From Halovenus sp. (GTDB lineage: Archaea > Halobacteriota > Halobacteria > Halobacteriales > Haloarculaceae), in assembly GCA_003551265.1 (NCBI GenBank), contig PUMG01000081.1, positions 1 to 28,835 on the forward strand: a stretch of DNA of 28,835 nucleotides. The letters run 5' to 3'. The notes below the pieces were generated by a model. That model was given only the letters and a program-made list of their open reading frames with translations, did not search any database and was not told the DNA's origin. Made by a program: the position numbers and the translations under genes. Positions 6,687 to 15,600 of this stretch are shown here, piece after piece (within the stretch, counting starts at the first letter, position 1; each line of letters starts with the position of its first letter).

Positions 6687-9600
6687 ATGTACATCAAAGA
6701 GCTCGTCCTCGACAACTTCAAGAGTTTCGGCCGGAAGACCCGAATCCCGTTCTACGAGGACTTTACCACAGTGACCGGTCCCAACGGCTCGGGCAAGTCC
6801 AACGTCATCGACTCGATTCTCTTCGCCCTCGGACTCGCCCGGACCTCGGGAATTCGCGCCGAGAAGCTGACTGACCTCATCTACAACCCGGGACACCAGG
6901 AGGGCGAATCGTTCGAGGGTCAGCGCGAAGCCAGCGTCGAGGTCATTCTCGACAACACCGACCGGACAGTCGGACGTCCACAGGTGGTCAACGCTGCTGG
7001 CACCGAAGACATCGGCGACATCGACGAAATCAGCATCAAACGCCGGGTCAAAGAGACCGACGCAAACTACTACTCGTATTACTACATCAACGGTCGCTCG
7101 GTGAACCTCTCCGACATCAGAGACCTCCTCGCCCAGGCAGGCATCACACCCGAGGGCTACAACGTGGTGATGCAGGGTGACGTGACAGGGATTATCAACA
7201 TGACGCCCGGCTCTCGCCGGAAGATCATCGACGAGATTGCGGGTGTCGCGCAGTTCGACGAGAAAAAAGAGGCGGCGTTCGAGGAACTCGACACCGTCGA
7301 AGAGCGTATCGAGGAGGCTGAACTCCGTATCGACGAGAAGAAAGACCGTCTCGACCAGCTCGAAGACGAGCGCGAGACGGCGTTACAGTACCAGCGCCTC
7401 CGCGAGGAGAAAGAGACCTACGAGAGCTACCGGAAGGCGGCCGAACTCGAAGACAAGCGAGCAGAACTCGACGCCATCGAATCAGATATCGAAGACACCA
7501 GAGCGGAACTCACAGAGCACCAGTCGACGCTCGACGAGCGCCAGGGCGAGTTGATGCGCCTCGAATCCGAACTGGACGAACTCAACGCCGAAATCGAGCG
7601 CAAAGGCGAAGACGAACAGCTCGCCATCAAACGCGAGATAGAGGAGATAAAAGGAGACATCGCTCGCCTCGAAGACCGCATCGAGACACAGCGAGAACGA
7701 ATCGAGGACGCCGAGAACGAGCGCAGACAGGCGTTCGTCGAAATCGACCGGAAGCAGGAGGAACTCGACGAACTCGACAGCGACATCCGTGAGCTGAAAG
7801 TCGAAAAGTCATCAGTCGCAGCAACAGTACAGGAGAGAAAAGAGTCGCTCGCAGGAGTCGAAGCGCAAATCGACGAACTGGGCGAGGAGTTCGAGGAAGT
7901 CAAAGAGGATTTACAGGCCAAAAAGGCCGAACTGGAGAACGCGAGAGCCGAGAAGAACGAACTCCAGCGTAAACAGGACCGCTTGCTCGATGAGGCACGG
8001 CGGCGCTCGGCAGAAAAACGCGAGACGAACGAGGAAATCGCGGCCATCGAAGAGCAGATTCCAGCGCTCGAAGCCGAGCAAGACGACCTCGAAGTCGAAC
8101 TCGAAAAGGCCAGACAGAACCGCGAGACCATCGGCGAGGTTGTCGACGACCTCCGACGGAAAAAGCGCGAGATGCAGGCCGAACTCGACGAGGTCAAAGA
8201 CGAACTCAGCGCCGCCCAGCAGGAGTACGCCGAGCTGGAAGCCAAAGCAGGCCAGTCGGGTGATAGCTCCTACGGCCGGGCGGTGACAGCAGTGTTGAAC
8301 GCGGGCGTCGAGGGTGTTCACGGGACCGTTGCACAGCTCGGCAACGTGTCGAACCGGTACGCAACAGCGTGTGAGACGGCCGCAGGTGGTCGGCTGGCGA
8401 ACGTCGTGGTCGACGACGACCAGGTCGGACAGCGCTGTATCGACTACCTCAAATCCCGAAACGCCGGGCGGGCAACGTTCCTGCCGATTACGAAGATGCG
8501 TAGCAGACGGCTACCCGCACTTCCCAGCCACGAGGGCGTCGTCGACTTTGCGTACAACCTCGTCGATTTCGACCCCGAGTACGAGGGTATCTTCTCGTAC
8601 GTGCTGGGCGATACGCTAGTCGTCGACAACCTGGATACGGCCCGGGAGCTGATGGGTGAGTTCCGTCTGGTCACGCTCGATGGCGACCTCGTCGAGAAGT
8701 CGGGAGCGATGACCGGCGGCTCACGGAAAGGGTCGCGCTACTCCTTTGCTGGAAGCACCGGCCAGCTCGAACGCGTGGCTGCCCGCATCCACGAGCTAGA
8801 GGAGACCCGCCAGGCCGTCAGGACGGAGGTTCGTGAACTCGAAGACCGACTCGAAGACGCCCGCGACCGCGAGACGGATGCTGCCGAGCAGGTGCGCGAG
8901 ATTCAGGTCGAAATCGAAAAACGCGAGAGCAGAATCGACGAGGCGAGCGAACGAATCGAGAGCCTGCGCAACCGCCTCTCGGAAATCGAGAGCGACCGCG
9001 AATCTGTCGCCGCCCAGATGGACGAACTCGAAGCGGAGATGAGCACCCAGAACGAGACGATTGCGGCTATCGAGGGAGCGATTGCAGAACTCGAATCGGA
9101 AGTCGAAGGCTCAGAACTACCGGAGTTGACAGCACGTGCCGAGTCCATCCGCGAAGAGATCGACGATGCGAACGCACGCATCGACAGTTTCGACGCGAAA
9201 CTCAACCAGCTCCTGCTCAAAAAGGAGTACACCGAGGAGACAATCGAAACGCGCAACGACGACATCGAGGCAGCGCAGAACCGAAAGGCCGACGCCGAAG
9301 CGAACATCGAGACGCTCCAGGAACAGATTGGCGACGAGGAGGAGACGCTTGCAGCAAAAGAAGCCGAGGTCGACGCACTCGAATCCGAACTGGTCGACCT
9401 GAAAGAAGAGCGCCACGACCTCCGCGAAGACGTCGAAGAAGCACGCAGACGGCGTAACGATGCGAAAGAGCGCGTCACAACGATCGAGAGTAAACTCACG
9501 GAGTTGCGCCAGGAATCCGACCGTCTGGAGTGGGAGATCGACGAACTCGAAGCGGAAGTTGGCGAGTACGACCCCGAGGAGATACCGGACCACGACGAGG

Positions 9601-10262
9601 TCGAGCGCGAGATTCGACGGCTGGAGGGTGAGATGTCTGCGCTCGAACCCGTCAACATGCTCGCCATCGAGGAGTTCGACCGGGTTCGCGACGAACTCTC
9701 GGAGCTTCAGGAGAAGAAGGCGACGCTCGTCGAGGAGGCTGAAGGCATCCGCGAGCGCATCGAGACGTACGAGGCGCGCAAGAAACAGACGTTCATGGAC
9801 TCCTACGAGGCCATCGACGAGCAGTTCCGGGACATCTTCGAGCGGCTCTCGAACGGGACCGGACGGCTCCACCTCGAAAACGAGGACGACCCCTTCGAGG
9901 GTGGGCTGACGATGAAGGCGCAACCAGGAGACAAACCGATTCAGCGCCTCGACGCGATGAGCGGTGGTGAGAAATCGCTCACCGCGCTCGCGTTCATCTT
10001 CGCCATCCAGCGCCACAACCCGGCACCGTTCTACGCACTCGACGAGGTCGACGCGTTTCTCGACGCAGCCAACGCCGACCTCGTCGGTGAACTGGTCGAC
10101 GAACTCGCAGACACCGCACAGTTCGTTGTGGTTTCCCACCGCGCTGCGATGCTCGACCGTTCCGAGCGCGCCATCGGTGTGACGATGCAGGAGAACAACC
10201 TCTCGGGAGTCACCGGTATCGACCTCTCGGGCGAACCAGCGGAGGTGCCCGCAGATGACTGA
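6687..10262 (+). CDS. smc: Chromosome segregation protein Smc
   Basis: The 1191-aa product has complete SMC architecture and usual length. The N-terminal head carries Walker A GPNGSGKS at 31-38. A first coiled coil (about 165-515) is followed by the hinge (about 520-680, including GGSRKGSRYSF at its end). A second coiled coil (about 685-1020) precedes the C-terminal head, with signature SGGEK at 1092-1096 and Walker B YALDEVDAF with D1119 and E1120. Smc dimerises through the hinge and uses ATP to organise and segregate chromosomal DNA with a kleisin. The kleisin gene scpA follows 27 nt after the stop, and a coiled-coil gene precedes it. The start at 6687 gives the conserved opening (YIKELVLDNFKSFG). 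All ATPase motifs are intact. Confidence 0.98.
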   Translation: MYIKELVLDNFKSFGRKTRIPFYEDFTTVTGPNGSGKSNVIDSILFALGLARTSGIRAEKLTDLIYNPGHQEGESFEGQREASVEVILDNTDRTVGRPQVVNAAGTEDIGDIDEISIKRRVKETDANYYSYYYINGRSVNLSDIRDLLAQAGITPEGYNVVMQGDVTGIINMTPGSRRKIIDEIAGVAQFDEKKEAAFEELDTVEERIEEAELRIDEKKDRLDQLEDERETALQYQRLREEKETYESYRKAAELEDKRAELDAIESDIEDTRAELTEHQSTLDERQGELMRLESELDELNAEIERKGEDEQLAIKREIEEIKGDIARLEDRIETQRERIEDAENERRQAFVEIDRKQEELDELDSDIRELKVEKSSVAATVQERKESLAGVEAQIDELGEEFEEVKEDLQAKKAELENARAEKNELQRKQDRLLDEARRRSAEKRETNEEIAAIEEQIPALEAEQDDLEVELEKARQNRETIGEVVDDLRRKKREMQAELDEVKDELSAAQQEYAELEAKAGQSGDSSYGRAVTAVLNAGVEGVHGTVAQLGNVSNRYATACETAAGGRLANVVVDDDQVGQRCIDYLKSRNAGRATFLPITKMRSRRLPALPSHEGVVDFAYNLVDFDPEYEGIFSYVLGDTLVVDNLDTARELMGEFRLVTLDGDLVEKSGAMTGGSRKGSRYSFAGSTGQLERVAARIHELEETRQAVRTEVRELEDRLEDARDRETDAAEQVREIQVEIEKRESRIDEASERIESLRNRLSEIESDRESVAAQMDELEAEMSTQNETIAAIEGAIAELESEVEGSELPELTARAESIREEIDDANARIDSFDAKLNQLLLKKEYTEETIETRNDDIEAAQNRKADAEANIETLQEQIGDEEETLAAKEAEVDALESELVDLKEERHDLREDVEEARRRRNDAKERVTTIESKLTELRQESDRLEWEIDELEAEVGEYDPEEIPDHDEVEREIRRLEGEMSALEPVNMLAIEEFDRVRDELSELQEKKATLVEEAEGIRERIETYEARKKQTFMDSYEAIDEQFRDIFERLSNGTGRLHLENEDDPFEGGLTMKAQPGDKPIQRLDAMSGGEKSLTALAFIFAIQRHNPAPFYALDEVDAFLDAANADLVGELVDELADTAQFVVVSHRAAMLDRSERAIGVTMQENNLSGVTGIDLSGEPAEVPADD

Positions 10263-10289
10263 TAGTTCCGATGACGGGGGGTGTGAGCT

Positions 10290-11078
10290 GTGAGCGACGA
10301 CGAGGAGGTCGAGCCGGTGGAGGTGCTCGTCCAGCTCGCTGAAGACGGCGAAATCGACCCCTGGGACATCGACATCGTCGACGTGACCGACAAGTTCCTT
10401 GACCGCCTCGACGAGGCTGACCTGCGAACGTCCGGTCGCGCCCTCTTTTATGCAAGCGTCCTCTTGCGGATGAAAAGTGACGCGATGCTCACCACCGAGG
10501 AAGAAGAGCCCGAGCCCGAGCCGTGGGAGCTGGCGATGGCAGACGACGCACCGATGGACGAACCCGACCCGTTCGCCTCGCTGGAGCGGGAGATGGACCG
10601 TCGGCTGGAGCGAAAACGCGCGCGAGGTATGCCACAGACGCTCGACGAACTCGTGCGCGACCTCCGTGACGCCGAACGCGATAGCTGGTGGAAAGACTCG
10701 CGTGAGTACGATACGAGCAACTCGCCCAACCGTCACGTCCACGGGACACAGGAGCTGGACTACCGCGCCGCGGATCAGTTCCGGATGGACGACGAACCGA
10801 CCGAGGCAGACGTCACCGATAAGACACACGGCGAGGACATAGACAGCATCATCGACGACGTGTACCGGGCGGTTCGAGAGCAGTACGACCAGGGACGCGC
10901 CGAGGTACTGTTCCGGGAGGTCCAGACTGCGGGAGGCACGCGCGTCGAGACGTTTCTGGGTCTGCTGTTTCTCTCTCACCGGGGGCAGGTTCGACTCCAG
11001 CAGGACGACCTCTTTGGTGACCTCTGGATTCAGGACCCGAGCGCGAGTGCTGTCTCGGACGAAGTGGCTGCAGACTGA
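10290..11078 (+). CDS. scpA: Segregation and condensation protein A (kleisin)
   Basis: The 262-aa product starts with the ScpA-type N-terminal helix region VEVLVQLAEDGEIDPWDIDI (residues 9-28) and the following KFLDRL and LRMKSDAML segments, which bind the Smc neck in this family. A charged middle (about 65-190) leads to a C-terminal winged-helix-like part (about 190-262), which binds the other Smc head. The start is GTG at 10290; an ATG at 10255 within the smc end is out of frame and soon stops. A G-rich stretch (GGGGGG, 10275-10280) lies about 10 nt upstream and may help initiation. It follows smc by 27 nt, so one transcript is likely. No scpB is visible in the window. Confidence 0.93.
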   Translation: MSDDEEVEPVEVLVQLAEDGEIDPWDIDIVDVTDKFLDRLDEADLRTSGRALFYASVLLRMKSDAMLTTEEEEPEPEPWELAMADDAPMDEPDPFASLEREMDRRLERKRARGMPQTLDELVRDLRDAERDSWWKDSREYDTSNSPNRHVHGTQELDYRAADQFRMDDEPTEADVTDKTHGEDIDSIIDDVYRAVREQYDQGRAEVLFREVQTAGGTRVETFLGLLFLSHRGQVRLQQDDLFGDLWIQDPSASAVSDEVAAD

Positions 11079-11096
11079 TTTCTTATGAGAGCGCTG

Positions 11097-12740
11097 CTAC
11101 GTGTTGACTTCCTCTTCGCGGAGTTTGGCCCGCTGTATCTTGCCGGTCTCGGTCGTCGGTAGCTCCTCGACGAACGCAATCTCACGGGGGTACTTGTAGG
11201 GGGCGATACGCTGTTTGACGTAGTTCTGGAGTCGTTCGACGAGGGAGTCGTCGGTGTCGACGCCGTCTTCGGGGATAACGAACGCCTTGACAATCTGACC
11301 ACGCTCGTCGTCAGGGACGCCGACAACGGCCGTCTGGAACACCTCGTCGCGCTCCATGAGGATGTCCTCGACTTCGGGTGCCGGGACGTTGTTACCGCCG
11401 GTGATGATGAGGTCGTCACGCCGGGATTTGTGCGCCAGTCGGCCGTCCTCACTGTGGACGAAGATGTCGCCGGGGATGCTCCAGCCGTCGTGTGTGTTGT
11501 CGGCCTGTTTCTCTGGTCGGTTCCAGTAGGTGACGCCCGTCGGTCCGCGGACGAGCAACAGCCCCGGTTCCCCTCGGTCGACCTCCTCGTAGGTCTCCGG
11601 GTCGACGACCTTGCACTCGTAGCCCGGGACGGGGTAGCCCGTCGCAGTCGGGTCGATGTCGTCGTCGTGGCGGTGGCTGATGAAGATGTGGAGCATCTCG
11701 GTCGACCCGATGCCGTCGAGCGCCTGGATGCCGAGGTGGCGTTCGATTCGCTCGAACGTCTCCGGCGGTAACGGTTCGCCAGCACTCACACAGCGGCGCA
11801 ACGAGGAGAAGTCGTACGCTTCGAGGAGGTCCTGGTGCTCGTTGAGCATCTGGTTGTAGGCGGTGGGAACGGACGCGAGCACCGTCACGTCACCGTCGTG
11901 GATGGCTTCGAGCAGGTCGGCTGGCTCTGGATTCTGGATGATGTGGCTGGCCGCGCCGAAACGCATCGGAAACGCAACCAGCATCCCGTAGCCGAACGTG
12001 AACGCGATGGGCGCGTTGGTCGTGAACACGTCCGTCGGTTCGGGTTCGAGACAGTACCGGGCGTAGGTGTCTGTGATAGCCATCATCTGGCGGTGGGTGT
12101 GTACCGTCCCCTTCGGCTTGCCGGTGGTCCCGCTCGTGTACGCGAGCATGACGAGGTCGTCTCTCCTCGTTTCCGGTCGGGGATACTCGGTCGATGCCTC
12201 CGACAGCAACGCCTCGAAGGAGTGATAGTCGTGTTCGACGCCGGTGTCCTCGACGACGACCACCTCTTCGAGGGAGTCGAGACCGTGTTCGTCGATAGCG
12301 AGTTCGAGTTCGTCCAGCAGGTCGTCGTAGACGATAGCGACGCTCGCCCCGGAGTCGTCGATGATGTACTGTATCTCCTCGGCACGCAACAGCTTCATCG
12401 ACGGAACAGTCACCGCTCCGATTTTCTGGATTGCGAGACAGCTCACGACGTACTCCGGTCGGTTAGGGAACCGGACGAACACCCGGTCACCGGGCGTGAC
12501 ACCGAGATTCTCCAGTACGTTTGCGACGCTGTTGACGCGCTGGCGCAACGTCTCGTATGTAGTGGTCTCACCCTCGAAAATGAGTGCTGGCTCTGACCCA
12601 CGGCCGTTCTCGACGTTTCTGTCCACCATCTCGTAGGCTGCGTTCAACCGCTCGGGGTAGTGGACCTCCGGTACGGCGTGAAAACACGTTGTTTCGAGGC
12701 TCTCCTCTGGAAGATTCTCGTCGGGAATAGACTCCTGCAT
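11097..12740 (-). CDS. AMP-forming acyl/aryl-CoA ligase, benzoate-CoA ligase-like
   Basis: The 547-aa product activates a carboxylic acid as acyl-AMP and transfers it to CoA. The ATP motif YTSGTTGKPKG lies near residues 200-210. The motif GIGSTEMLHIFIS (about residues 345-357) is, as I recall, characteristic of benzoate- and 2-aminobenzoate-CoA ligases. The hinge region is RRDDLIITGGNNVPAPEVE, and the C-terminal catalytic Lys is in TGKIQRAKLREE. An aromatic substrate is therefore plausible, but the substrate pocket cannot be read with certainty and a fatty acid is possible. No ring-degradation gene lies nearby. It is convergent with scpA (18 nt between stops) and divergent from the AbrB-PhoU gene. 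Confidence 0.9.
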   Translation of the reverse strand: MQESIPDENLPEESLETTCFHAVPEVHYPERLNAAYEMVDRNVENGRGSEPALIFEGETTTYETLRQRVNSVANVLENLGVTPGDRVFVRFPNRPEYVVSCLAIQKIGAVTVPSMKLLRAEEIQYIIDDSGASVAIVYDDLLDELELAIDEHGLDSLEEVVVVEDTGVEHDYHSFEALLSEASTEYPRPETRRDDLVMLAYTSGTTGKPKGTVHTHRQMMAITDTYARYCLEPEPTDVFTTNAPIAFTFGYGMLVAFPMRFGAASHIIQNPEPADLLEAIHDGDVTVLASVPTAYNQMLNEHQDLLEAYDFSSLRRCVSAGEPLPPETFERIERHLGIQALDGIGSTEMLHIFISHRHDDDIDPTATGYPVPGYECKVVDPETYEEVDRGEPGLLLVRGPTGVTYWNRPEKQADNTHDGWSIPGDIFVHSEDGRLAHKSRRDDLIITGGNNVPAPEVEDILMERDEVFQTAVVGVPDDERGQIVKAFVIPEDGVDTDDSLVERLQNYVKQRIAPYKYPREIAFVEELPTTETGKIQRAKLREEEVNT

Positions 12741-12747
12741 GGCTGTC

Positions 12748-12792
12748 GTGTGATACTACCGCACACCTGTATAATACTACTGGACAGTGTCC
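12748..12792 (-). promoter_or_regulatory. Promoter of the CoA-ligase gene with two inverted repeats
   Basis: On the minus strand a GTATTATAC TATA-type box (12770-12778) lies about 30-38 nt before the ATG at 12740. Just upstream of it is the perfect palindrome GGACA-G-TGTCC (12782-12792), and downstream in the leader GTGTG (12748-12752) pairs with CACAC (12762-12766). Palindromes flanking the TATA box suggest control by a dimeric regulator, unidentified. Confidence 0.5.
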
Positions 12793-12907
12793 GACGACTG
12801 GCAATCTCCGTAGTCACCCAGAGAACGTCGAGAATGATTACATTCGTCCAGTTCTGATATAGGAGCTATGGATACCATTAAGGCTTTGTGGAAATAATAA
12901 AGGGTGT

Positions 12908-13945
12908 ATGGAAACGAGAAAAGTCCAGCGTCTCGGGCCGTCGACGCTGGCGATGACGCTTCCGGCAGAATGGGCAAGCGAGTACGGTGTCGAGAAGGGA
13001 GACGAGGTGTCGCTTCGTCTCGGGGGCAAGGGAACGCTGACAGTGTTGCCCGAGGCGGCGTACTCGGAGGGAACTGAAGCAGTCGTGACGACGGACGGAC
13101 TCAGAGCGGAGTCAGTCGAACGTGCGATAATCGCACAGTACGTCCTCGGGCGGCGAGTGATCCACGTCGAGGCGGGCGAGGACACAGCCAATCTCCCGAG
13201 TGACCACATCAACGCGGTGTACAACGCCGAGACGCAGTTGATGGGACTCGGCGTCGTCGAGGAGACGCCCGAGCGCATCACGATTCGGTGTTCGGTCGAC
13301 CCGGAAGATTTCACGCTCGACAACCTGCTCGAACGGCTGGAGTCGACGGGGAGTACGATGCGGAACGAGGCAATTCGGTCGCTGGCCCATCAGAACCCGG
13401 ACCTGGCACAGCGCGCGCTCAACCGCGAGCGGCAGGCGAACAAGATTTTCGTCCTGTTGCTCCGTCTGATATTCACCTCCTATCAGAACCCGAATCTGGC
13501 GCGTGCGGTCGGTCTCTCCGATGGCTTTCCGCTCATCGGCTACCGTTCGGTCGCGAAGAACCTCGAACTCATCGCGGACAACGCCGAAGACATCGCCGAG
13601 ACAGCACTGAGCGCCGACGGCCACGCACTCAACGTCGAGACGGCGACGATGCGCCGCATCCGCGAGTACACCGACGAGGTGAACGAGTTGACGGCGCTGG
13701 CCGTCGAGGCGACCGTCAACCGTGATTTCGACACGGCCATCGAGGTGAAAGAGCGCTTCAGCGCCATCGAGAACCGTGCACAGAAGATACTCGAAGACGT
13801 TCCCGAGATGGAAAACGAAGAACTGCTCAAGATTCGGGAGGTGCTCGTGAGCCTCGACGCAACGGCGCACTACGCCGTCCGCAACGCAGAGATTGCGATA
13901 AATCTCGCTCTCGATACAGACTCTGACCACATCACGATTCAGTGA
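12908..13945 (+). CDS. PhoU-family regulator with N-terminal AbrB/SpoVT DNA-binding domain
   Basis: The 345-aa product starts with an AbrB/SpoVT swapped-hairpin domain (residues 1 to about 50: RKVQRLGPSTLAMTLPAEW, then GVEKGDEVSLRLGGKGTLTV). Two PhoU-type three-helix repeats follow, seen in the LAHQNPDLAQRALNRERQANK segment and the long helices after SVAKNLELIADNAEDIAE. PhoU proteins modulate phosphate uptake with the PstSCAB transporter and signalling partners; the AbrB fusion, known in archaea, suggests direct DNA binding (inference). No pst transport gene lies in the window, so its target is unknown. The start at 12908 is supported by a CCATTAAGG box about 28 nt upstream. Confidence 0.88.
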   Translation: METRKVQRLGPSTLAMTLPAEWASEYGVEKGDEVSLRLGGKGTLTVLPEAAYSEGTEAVVTTDGLRAESVERAIIAQYVLGRRVIHVEAGEDTANLPSDHINAVYNAETQLMGLGVVEETPERITIRCSVDPEDFTLDNLLERLESTGSTMRNEAIRSLAHQNPDLAQRALNRERQANKIFVLLLRLIFTSYQNPNLARAVGLSDGFPLIGYRSVAKNLELIADNAEDIAETALSADGHALNVETATMRRIREYTDEVNELTALAVEATVNRDFDTAIEVKERFSAIENRAQKILEDVPEMENEELLKIREVLVSLDATAHYAVRNAEIAINLALDTDSDHITIQ

Positions 13946-14006
13946 TTATTCAGACAGCTGATACTGATTGTGACTTTCCGCCAGAACGTTCACAGCGGAC
14001 AGACGC

Positions 14007-15065
14007 TCACAGCACGACGGCATCAACGACGACGTGGACGACGCCTTCGCTGTAGCCTTTGACCGTTCGCGTCGCCTCGACGTCGACCGTCCGTCCCCGT
14101 GCTGTGGCCGCTTCCTCCAGTCGGCTGACGGGGCGTTCGGGAACACGTCCCTCGGGGGTCGCCTCGTGCATGTGAATCGTGCCACCCGATGTGACCGCGG
14201 CAAGCGCGCTCTCGAGGTACTCGTGAGCCTCGTAGTAGCCCATGACGACCCGGTCGAACGCGAAGGGGGAACTATCGTCAGCGGCTTCGAGACCACCCGA
14301 GACGACGTTGCGACAGTCCGCCCGGTACGTCTCCACGCGCGTTTGGACCTCGTTACGGAGGACGTTCTCGACGAGATATTCGAACGCGACCGGATTCCGT
14401 TCGACGGCCGTCACCCGCGCGCCGTTTCGTGCCATCGGGAGCGTGAAGTAGCCGATACCCGCGAACATATCCAGCACACGCTCGCCGTCGTCCACAATCT
14501 CGCCCATCCGGGCGCGCTCGGCCTGATTGCCCGGCGAGAACATAACCTCCGCGAGGTCGAGCGCGTACACGGTTCCGTGCTCGCGGTGCACCGTCCGGGT
14601 GTCGCCCACTCCCGCGATGACCTCGACCGCTGGTTCCCGGTGCTCGCCCGCGATGCCTTCCCGTGCAAGGACAGTATCCGCGTGGGCATGCATGGCGAGG
14701 AGTGCGTCACCCATCTCACCGGGGCGCGGAGAGTTACCGACGTCGACGAGGACGACGCTCCCGATGACAGCCCACGACGAAGGCGCACGCTTGATTTCGT
14801 CGTCGGTCCATCCCCGCTGACGCAGGTGGTCAGCAAGCGTTCGGAGACGGGGTTCGCCCACCAGCTGGATAACCTCACGGACTGCCGTCTGCTGGGGCGG
14901 GGCGGTGACAGGAATCGCCACCCTGCCGTCGTCGTACTCCTCGATGTGGCGGGTGTCGTCGTGGATTCCCTCGTCCTGCAAGCCAGCCAGCACGGTCTGC
15001 GTCTGAGGTTTGTCGACGACTGCCGCGAGAGACGAATCGGTCATCGTGGTCGTGGGAATGCTCAC
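14007..15065 (-). CDS. Trm5/Taw2-like tRNA-G37 SAM-dependent transferase
   Basis: The 352-aa protein has the Trm5/TYW2 layout: an N-terminal domain (about 1-165), the family motif [17 protein letters not shown] (170-186) and a Rossmann SAM domain with [12 protein letters not shown] (199-210). Trm5 methylates G37 at N1; Taw2/TYW2 transfers the aminocarboxypropyl group of SAM in wyosine synthesis. At the position where Trm5 normally has NLP this protein has VMGYYEA (274-280), the pattern I associate with Taw2/TYW2, so I favour the transferase, without certainty. Start choice is open: GTG 15065 overlaps the usp stop (GTGA), suggesting translational coupling; ATG 15044 would remove seven residues. 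Confidence 0.85.
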   Translation of the reverse strand: MSIPTTTMTDSSLAAVVDKPQTQTVLAGLQDEGIHDDTRHIEEYDDGRVAIPVTAPPQQTAVREVIQLVGEPRLRTLADHLRQRGWTDDEIKRAPSSWAVIGSVVLVDVGNSPRPGEMGDALLAMHAHADTVLAREGIAGEHREPAVEVIAGVGDTRTVHREHGTVYALDLAEVMFSPGNQAERARMGEIVDDGERVLDMFAGIGYFTLPMARNGARVTAVERNPVAFEYLVENVLRNEVQTRVETYRADCRNVVSGGLEAADDSSPFAFDRVVMGYYEAHEYLESALAAVTSGGTIHMHEATPEGRVPERPVSRLEEAATARGRTVDVEATRTVKGYSEGVVHVVVDAVVL

Positions 15066-15472
15066 TCCTCGTTGCTGCCCGTCACGACCACTGGCCGGTC
15101 CGTGTTGAGGATGACCGACTGAGTGACGCTCCCAAAGATGGCTTTCCCCGCAGGCGAACGCTTTCGACCGCCAAGGACGATAGTATCGACGTCGTAGTCG
15201 TCTGCGTGGCGCAGGATGTTCTCGACGGTCTCCATGCTATCCTCGATAATCGTCACCTCGATATCGTTGTCTTCGAGGTGTTCGCTCGCACGTCTGACTG
15301 ACCTGATTCTCGTCACCGTGCGTGGCACGTCCTCGGGGTCGGTCTCGTCAGTGAACACGTAGAGGAGCACGGCCTCAATATCCTCACTCTCGCCCGGAAG
15401 CGACGTGACGTAGTTCGCCTGCGTCAGTGCCCGGGACTCGCTGTGGTCGACGGGTAACAACACTCGGTACAT
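15062..15472 (-). CDS. Universal stress protein, UspA family
   Basis: The 136-aa single-domain protein has the family length. It starts with [11 protein letters not shown] (residues 2-12), has the strand [11 protein letters not shown] (95-105), and ends with the ATP-binding pattern G102-x6-G109-x4-G114-S115 followed by [11 protein letters not shown]. This is the nucleotide-binding class of Usp; its cellular role is not specified by sequence. ATG 15472 is preferred to the upstream start at 15499 because the fold starts at residue 2 and a CTTTATGAA box lies about 25-30 nt upstream. Its stop overlaps the GTG start of the tRNA-modification gene by four bases, so the two are probably co-translated. 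Confidence 0.92.
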   Translation of the reverse strand: MYRVLLPVDHSESRALTQANYVTSLPGESEDIEAVLLYVFTDETDPEDVPRTVTRIRSVRRASEHLEDNDIEVTIIEDSMETVENILRHADDYDVDTIVLGGRKRSPAGKAIFGSVTQSVILNTDRPVVVTGSNEE

Positions 15473-15523
15473 ACCTGCTGATTTGTCCCTCCCGTTCATA
15501 AAGTCGACGTACGCTCTCGTCGC

Positions 15524-15551
15524 CTGACAATCTGCCAGGATTTTCTGTCAG
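15524..15551. promoter_or_regulatory. Long-spaced inverted repeat between usp and the ZIP gene
   Basis: CTGACA (15524-15529) and TGTCAG (15546-15551) are perfect 6-bp arms separated by 16 nt. They lie upstream of the ZIP TATA box and upstream of the usp promoter on the other strand. A dimeric regulator could bind here, but 6-bp arms at this spacing may be chance. Confidence 0.25.
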
Positions 15552-15568
15552 TGTATTCGTACCGATGA

Positions 15569-15592
15569 ATATATATTTTAGACGTGTCTAAA
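15569..15592 (+). promoter_or_regulatory. ZIP gene TATA box with overlapping metal-regulator-type palindrome
   Basis: AATATATATT (15569-15578) is a strong TATA-type box about 25-30 nt before the ATG at 15601. It runs into the palindrome TTTAGAC-GT-GTCTAAA (15577-15592), with perfect 7-bp arms, lying between TATA box and expected transcription start. The TTAG...CTAA form and spacing resemble sites of DtxR/MntR/SirR-family metal-dependent repressors. Binding here would block the transcription machinery. Confidence 0.7.
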
Positions 15593-15600
15593 CCCGCTCG

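Noticed and set aside
9117..10979. Long minus-strand open frame (620 codons) antisense to the smc end and scpA
   Set aside because: It opposes two genes with intact family motifs, has no recognisable domain, and long antisense frames are common in GC-rich haloarchaeal DNA.
14034..15122. Plus-strand open frame (362 codons) opposite the tRNA-modification gene
   Set aside because: Shadow of the real minus-strand gene; Arg/His/Val-rich and without a domain.
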